A stretch of DNA of 64,000 bases from Bin18 sp965200355 (GTDB lineage: Bacteria; Desulfobacterota; Binatia; Bin18): the NCBI GenBank assembly GCA_965200355.1, contig OZ241351.1, positions 1,426,001 through 1,490,000 on the forward strand, given 5' to 3'. Below the pieces are notes generated by a model. That model was not told where the DNA came from. It worked only from the letters and a program-made list of their open reading frames with translations, and made no database searches. Shown piece after piece: positions 60,336 to 64,000 of the stretch (positions are counted from its first letter, which is position 1; each line of letters opens with the position of its first letter). The translations under genes and the position numbers were made by a program.

Positions 60336-61394
60336 ATGAATGCCAGTACCCGCTATTGCGTCGTCGGCCAGAACGGCTCGCCTTATTCCGTGAAACTCCG
60401 GGCCGTGATGCGCTACCGACGCCTGCCCTTTGACTGGGTGTTGCGGACGGAGCGGAATATGGCGGAGTTCGCCGCGGTGAAGCCCCTCCTCATGCCCCTG
60501 ATTCGTTTTCCGGGCGAGGCGCAATGGCGGATCGATTCCACGCCGATTATCGAGGATTTGGAGCAGCGCCATCCTGGCCAGCGGTCTGTGCTCCCCGCCT
60601 CGTCCGGTCGGGCCTTTCTCGCCTATCTTATTGAAGACTTTGCCGACGAGTGGCTGACCAAAGCCATGTTTCATTACCGCTGGGCCGCTGATGCGGACAT
60701 TCGGTACGCCTCGGTCTGGATCGCGGATGACTGCTTCCCCGACCACAAAGGAGACGCGCGCGCCGTGGCGGCTGAGCGTTTTGCCACACGCCAGATCGAA
60801 CGTATGCCGCTGGTGGGCTGCACCCGGCAAAATGCGCCCATTATTGAGGCAAGCTATACTCGTACCCTGGACCTGCTCGAAACCCATGTTGGCCTGCACG
60901 ATTATCTCTTTGGCAGCCGCCCGTCCCTGGCCGACTTCGGCCTGTTCGGACAGCTCAAAACACTGGCCACCGACCCGACCCCGCTGGCGATCATGCGCGA
61001 GCGGGCCCAACGCACCGAGAGCTGGACGCGGCAGCTCGACGATGCCTCCGGCCTGGAGGGCGAGTGGTATCCCGCGCACGTGGCCCTGCCCGAGGCAACG
61101 GTCGGCCTGCTGCGCTTGGCGGCAGAAACGTATCTGCCGTTTCTCGTTGCCAATGCCGGGGCCATAGAACGCGGCGACGAGCAGGTTGAAGTCACCCTGC
61201 TCGGTCGGACATACGCCCAAGCGCCCTTTGGCTATCAGCAAAAATGTCTGGCTGCACTGCGGCGGCGGTTTGCCTCGCTGGATGCTGTCAGTCTGGACGA
61301 GATTGGTCCGCTCTTGGAAGAGACGGGCTGCTTACCATACTGCGGTGGCCGAATCAGGCCCGTTTACTCTTGCTCACACTGGCAGATGACATAG
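60336..61394 (+). CDS. Glutathione S-transferase-fold protein (352 aa)
   Basis: An N-terminal thioredoxin-like GST domain (NGSPYSVKLRAVMRYRRLPF... DSTPIIEDLE) is followed by a helical C-terminal domain (LHDYLFGSRPSLADFGLFG) and an extra region of about 100 residues. S-P-Y near the N terminus corresponds to the GST active-site region. Longer than classical GSTs (about 220). The last 31 bp overlap antisense with the A-type carrier gene. ATG 60336 follows GAAGGACG. Confidence 0.85.
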   Translation: MNASTRYCVVGQNGSPYSVKLRAVMRYRRLPFDWVLRTERNMAEFAAVKPLLMPLIRFPGEAQWRIDSTPIIEDLEQRHPGQRSVLPASSGRAFLAYLIEDFADEWLTKAMFHYRWAADADIRYASVWIADDCFPDHKGDARAVAAERFATRQIERMPLVGCTRQNAPIIEASYTRTLDLLETHVGLHDYLFGSRPSLADFGLFGQLKTLATDPTPLAIMRERAQRTESWTRQLDDASGLEGEWYPAHVALPEATVGLLRLAAETYLPFLVANAGAIERGDEQVEVTLLGRTYAQAPFGYQQKCLAALRRRFASLDAVSLDEIGPLLEETGCLPYCGGRIRPVYSCSHWQMT

Positions 61395-61915
61395 TGGCAT
61401 TGTTCACACAGCGGCCTCGGACGGAGACCGGGATGGGAAATACTCTGTCGGCTATCCACAAACGGGGTGGCCGCCTCCAGGTCTATGTCCATCAGCGGTC
61501 GCTTGGCGCATTGGACGCAGCCCTCGGTCCGGGTGTTGTTTTCGATACACCAGCGCAGCAGAACCGTGGACCGGCAGCCAATGGTCCGGGATGACTCCAG
61601 GCCGAAAAAATGAAATCCGCTGCCCTGACGATTGGTCACATAGTCCAGGCGCGTGCCCTGAAGATGCCGCGCGCTGTCCGGGTCGAGGAAGGCTTTGAGC
61701 CCGTCTTGGGCGACTACCGTATCGTCCGCCTGCGCGGTCCGCTCAAGGTTCAGGCTGTACTGAAAGCCTTTGCAGCCGCCGCCGGCGACCGTCATCCGAA
61801 TACCCCCGTCCCGGAGGCCCTTGAGCCGCATGGCGTGTTTAATCATCTCGACCGCTTTGGCGGTCAGGGCGAGCACTGGCTCGGCTGGCTGATCGGTGTG
61901 GGCCCCCTGTTCCAT
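61364..61915 (-). CDS. A-type iron-sulfur carrier (IscA/ErpA-like) with Cys-rich C-terminal extension
   Basis: Residues 1-105 are an A-type FeS carrier domain (LTAKAVEMIKHAM, VAGGGCKGFQYSL with Cys48, DYVTNRQGSGFHF). The normal ending with CGCG is absent; instead a 75-residue tail carries Cys114, Cys123, CVQC (133-136), CEQC (170-173) and CQC (178-180), which resembles a zinc-ribbon or alternative cluster site. Translating the other frames does not recover the standard ending, so a simple frameshift is not evident. ATG 61915 follows GGGGGAAG. Confidence 0.75.
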   Translation of the reverse strand: MEQGAHTDQPAEPVLALTAKAVEMIKHAMRLKGLRDGGIRMTVAGGGCKGFQYSLNLERTAQADDTVVAQDGLKAFLDPDSARHLQGTRLDYVTNRQGSGFHFFGLESSRTIGCRSTVLLRWCIENNTRTEGCVQCAKRPLMDIDLEAATPFVDSRQSISHPGLRPRPLCEQCHYVICQCEQE

Positions 61916-61999
61916 GCTTCCCCCCTTTGCACACAGCCTTCCCTGCCAGCCCTTATCCTGCCACCGCGCCGGCTGTCAATCTTCAGACGGGTTGGCGGA

Positions 62000-62110
62000 G
62001 CGTTTGACAAGGCCGGACGGGTGACGGTCAAGCATCCGACCAAGGATATGCCAATCGGGACACTCCGCAACATCTTTCGACAGGCCGGCTGGAAATGGGA
62101 GGGCCGCTGA
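62000..62110 (+). pseudogene. hicA: HicA toxin remnant
   Basis: The frame ending at TGA 62108-62110 encodes AFDKAGRVTVKHPTKDMPIG and then TLRNIFRQAGWKWEGR, the C-terminal half of HicA (GRVTVxxHPxKDxPxGTLxxIxxQAG). The N-terminal double-stranded-RNA-binding-like half with the catalytic His is missing. It overlaps the hicB start by 1 bp as in intact loci. Confidence 0.7.
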
Positions 62111-62403
62111 TGCGTTTTCCAATCGTCATCCATAAAGACCGTCAGAGCAGCTATGGTGTCACCGTGCCCGACCTCCCGGGCTGCTTTTCGGCCGGCGATA
62201 CCCTGGACGAGGCCCTTGACTCGACGCACTCAGCTACGTGGAGCGCTGTTCCAGCCGAACGGGAGCCGACCCCGGCAAAAGTGGCTCACCGAGAAGCTGA
62301 CCACAATGTTTGCCCCGGTCGGTGCCCCTCTCCCCCGCCGGCCTCACTCGCTCAGCGGCCCCGCAGTGGCGAAGCGACGCAGGACGTTGTCGGTAATGCG
62401 TGA
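62110..62403 (+). pseudogene. hicB: HicB antitoxin remnant
   Basis: The first 38 codons (MRFPIVIHKDRQSSYGVTVP, DLPGCFSAGDTLDEALD) are typical HicB. After STH the sequence becomes Pro/Arg-rich with no HicB helix or HTH, and runs into the end of the convergent DMFase-like gene. The antitoxin therefore lost its C-terminal part, by deletion or frameshift near 62235. Confidence 0.7.
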
Positions 62404-64000
62404 GACGGTGTTCTCGTACTGATTATGGGACAAGGCTCCACACCAGGCGATGGAGCTGGCCGAAAAAACCGCGCCACCCTGGGGATATTCAAAATACACC
62501 ATATCGGCCCGGACCTTGGGATTGACCGTGCCGCCCTGTTGCGAGTCGCTGATGAGGACTTCTTCAATCACATGCTGATAGGCGTCCGAATGGCCGGACG
62601 AGGAGGCGACCACCAGGGCGTGAGCGGGTGTCCCCAGAGAACGGTCGGCGCGGTCCATCTCAAATCCGGCTGCCCCATAGTTGAGGACTAAGGACTCAAA
62701 GTCGCCAATGGCTTCCTCAGCGTCCAGCCCCTCAAAAATAAACGCCGCACGGGGAGCAAAGCTGTCGGGTGTCCGCTGGTATGGAGCGCTGTTATCAAAG
62801 CCCTGGGTGGTGAAGCCGACACCGACCAGGCGCTGGGGGGTGCGGCCCCGGTCGCGCCAGAGGCCACCGGATTCGCCGGTGGTGCTGTGATGGTATTCCC
62901 CGGGTTTGGCCTGCCAGCTCCGGGTGCCAATCCGGCGGCGGACCTCAACCACGTGGGGCCGGCCGGGAGCAAACGACGTGATCCAGTAAAAACCGTTGCC
63001 GCCCAAATACATCAGCCGTCCGCCGGTGTTCAGATAGGTTTCCACGGCGTCCAGCATCGGCCCGGACCAGTACTCGGGATGGCTGCCGGTGATGATGACC
63101 TTATACGGGGCGAGCAGGTCCAGACCCTCGGCGTGCAGGTCTTCGTCGGTCAGCACATCATAGGCGTGGCCCTTGGCTTCGAGCCAGTCAATCAGGTGCA
63201 GGTCCGCGGGCAACTGATGTGGGCAGTTGAGCGCCCGCATGTGGTAGCGGGGGCGCATATTGAGGATGGGCCGCAGCCGACTAGAATAACACACCCCGCT
63301 GCCATCGGCATGACTGTCGTACAGGCTCAGCAAACGGTTCTGCCTGGTGTAGCAATCTTCCGGTGTCAGTGCTCCCCGCTGCTGATTGGGAAACAAGGCC
63401 GGCGGCAGGTCGGTCAGCTGCTCGTTGGCATAGGCCAGATAGCTATTGGTCGGAGCCAGAAAGGCAATATCCGCGCTGGCCTGACCTCGTGGCGGGCGGA
63501 CAAAAAACGGAATGTGGTCTTCGCCCCCCTCGGTTCGTACCCGCGCGGCATACACCCCGCTTTGACACGCGGGCGGCAGCGTCCAGCGAAAATCAACCTG
63601 CCAGCCGGCATCCTCAAGGTCGTCGTCATGAAAATGTATCGCCCCGTACTCGTGCGGGGCATGACGGAAATCCGCCTCCTGCCCGCTCCAGTTATAGCCG
63701 GTCATGGCCCGGGCGGGCAGGTTGACCGTTCGGCCGTGGAAACCGTGGGGCGAGGTGTCGATAATGGTGTCAGAGGCAACCTCGGCCGAAAAATCCCAGG
63801 CCGCGACAAGCGCGTCGCCAAAGGCCAGCGGCGATGCGCCGCGCTGGAGCGAGAGTAATTCGTCCCGGCGCAGGGCGCGCTGGAACATCCCCGGACGGTC
63901 AATTTTGCCGTTCAAATGTCGGCCAACGCGGGGCTCGCCGTTCTCGCCCGTCTGCCACAGGCCAGCCATGACGCAATCAACTCGGGTCGCGGGGAGTGTC
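62344..64000 (-). CDS. N,N-dimethylformamidase beta subunit-like protein, 5' end outside window
   Basis: At least 551 codons; the frame is open to the window edge, so ATG 63969 is probably internal. The visible N-terminal part ends a LamG/concanavalin-like domain (HLNGKIDRPGMFQRALRRDE); then the DMFase large-subunit-like core: FLAPTNSYLAYANEQL, YSSRLRPILNMRP, DLHLIDWLEAKGHAYDVLTD, ITGSHPEYWS, GGRLMYLGGNGFYW. Known DMFase hydrolyses dimethylformamide to dimethylamine and formate with a mononuclear iron; the true amide here is unknown. It ends over the hicB remnant. Confidence 0.88.
   Translation of the reverse strand, partial: TLPATRVDCVMAGLWQTGENGEPRVGRHLNGKIDRPGMFQRALRRDELLSLQRGASPLAFGDALVAAWDFSAEVASDTIIDTSPHGFHGRTVNLPARAMTGYNWSGQEADFRHAPHEYGAIHFHDDDLEDAGWQVDFRWTLPPACQSGVYAARVRTEGGEDHIPFFVRPPRGQASADIAFLAPTNSYLAYANEQLTDLPPALFPNQQRGALTPEDCYTRQNRLLSLYDSHADGSGVCYSSRLRPILNMRPRYHMRALNCPHQLPADLHLIDWLEAKGHAYDVLTDEDLHAEGLDLLAPYKVIITGSHPEYWSGPMLDAVETYLNTGGRLMYLGGNGFYWITSFAPGRPHVVEVRRRIGTRSWQAKPGEYHHSTTGESGGLWRDRGRTPQRLVGVGFTTQGFDNSAPYQRTPDSFAPRAAFIFEGLDAEEAIGDFESLVLNYGAAGFEMDRADRSLGTPAHALVVASSSGHSDAYQHVIEEVLISDSQQGGTVNPKVRADMVYFEYPQGGAVFSASSIAWCGALSHNQYENTVSRITDNVLRRFATAGPLSE

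Noticed and set aside
62000..62403. A functional HicAB system
   Set aside because: HicA lacks its N-terminal half and HicB lacks everything after residue 38.
1..64000. tRNA, rRNA or CRISPR array
   Set aside because: No cloverleaf-type segment, rRNA-like stretch or regularly spaced repeat array was noticed; tRNAscan-SE and CRISPR finders would be needed to exclude them.

Overview
The window is about 60% GC and gene-dense, with short intergenic gaps and clear AGGAGG-type ribosome binding sites. It looks like a chromosomal segment of an uncultured environmental bacterium. The repertoire (many amidohydrolase-2, LLM flavin oxidoreductase, acyl-CoA dehydrogenase, Baeyer-Villiger monooxygenase, CaiB/BaiF and SDR genes) recalls Tectomicrobia/Entotheonella, Binatota or related delta-proteobacteria-like lineages. 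That is inference from gene content; no rRNA, tRNA or CRISPR array was found to settle it.

Layout. 0-5.2 kb: a partial LLM oxidoreductase, a lipoprotein, an amidohydrolase preceded by a triplicated ribosome binding site, and a pair of acyl-CoA dehydrogenases. 5.3-10.6 kb: an exported protein, an RRM protein with a small basic partner, an HSL-type esterase, a first BVMO, an ArsI/CadI-like protein and a toxin-antitoxin locus whose toxin is reduced to a stub. 11-18.6 kb: two more BVMOs, a GPH/MFS transporter and a coupled three-gene set ending in a phosphotransferase with an altered Brenner motif. 18.6-23.2 kb: an eroded accessory zone with gene remnants (LLM tail, two DUF1640-like fragments, frameshifted LuxR regulator) and small orphan genes. 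23.3-28.5 kb: an alpha/beta hydrolase without nucleophile serine, three amidohydrolases and a DUF29 gene. 28.6-36.8 kb: a TetR/SDR divergon, an N-formylglutamate amidohydrolase / cysteine hydrolase / glutamine synthetase module, an IPNS-like dioxygenase, an LLM oxidoreductase and a GST. 36.9-38.5 kb: a TcmP/DUF5131 pair joined into one reading frame by an apparent 1-bp insertion. 38.5-43.3 kb: DUF169, a linalool dehydratase/isomerase-like gene, two SDRs and BrnTA. 43.4-50 kb: ilvD, trpB2, a reductive-dehalogenase-like protein and the arsM-arsS pair. 50-64 kb: PPOX-fold protein, 6-oxocamphor-hydrolase-like crotonase, nitrilase, two MoeA-type genes, glucokinase, a gnd fragment, a CaiB racemase/transferase, a DUF4143 ATPase between direct repeats, GST-like protein, an A-type carrier with a Cys-rich tail, HicAB remnants and a partial dimethylformamidase-like gene.

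Most striking observation: the linalool dehydratase/isomerase-like gene (39272-40810, minus) has exactly two in-frame stops. Both are UGA and lie nine codons apart, at the positions of the two active-site cysteines (C171 and C180 in Castellaniella LinD). The second UGA is followed, after 18 nt, by a GGUCU loop closed by a perfect 6-bp stem; this matches the spacing and loop sequence I recall for the E. coli fdhF SECIS. I read the gene as a candidate double-selenocysteine enzyme.

Functional reading. A LinD-like dehydratase, a 6-oxocamphor-hydrolase-like retro-Claisen enzyme with all three catalytic residues, three BVMOs, SDRs, acyl-CoA dehydrogenases and an AMACR-type CoA enzyme point to catabolism of terpenoids or other alicyclic compounds. 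ArsM, ArsS and an ArsI/CadI-like protein suggest organoarsenical chemistry. Several proteins (phosphotransferase, alpha/beta hydrolase, one amidohydrolase, the IPNS-like enzyme) lack a normally conserved residue.
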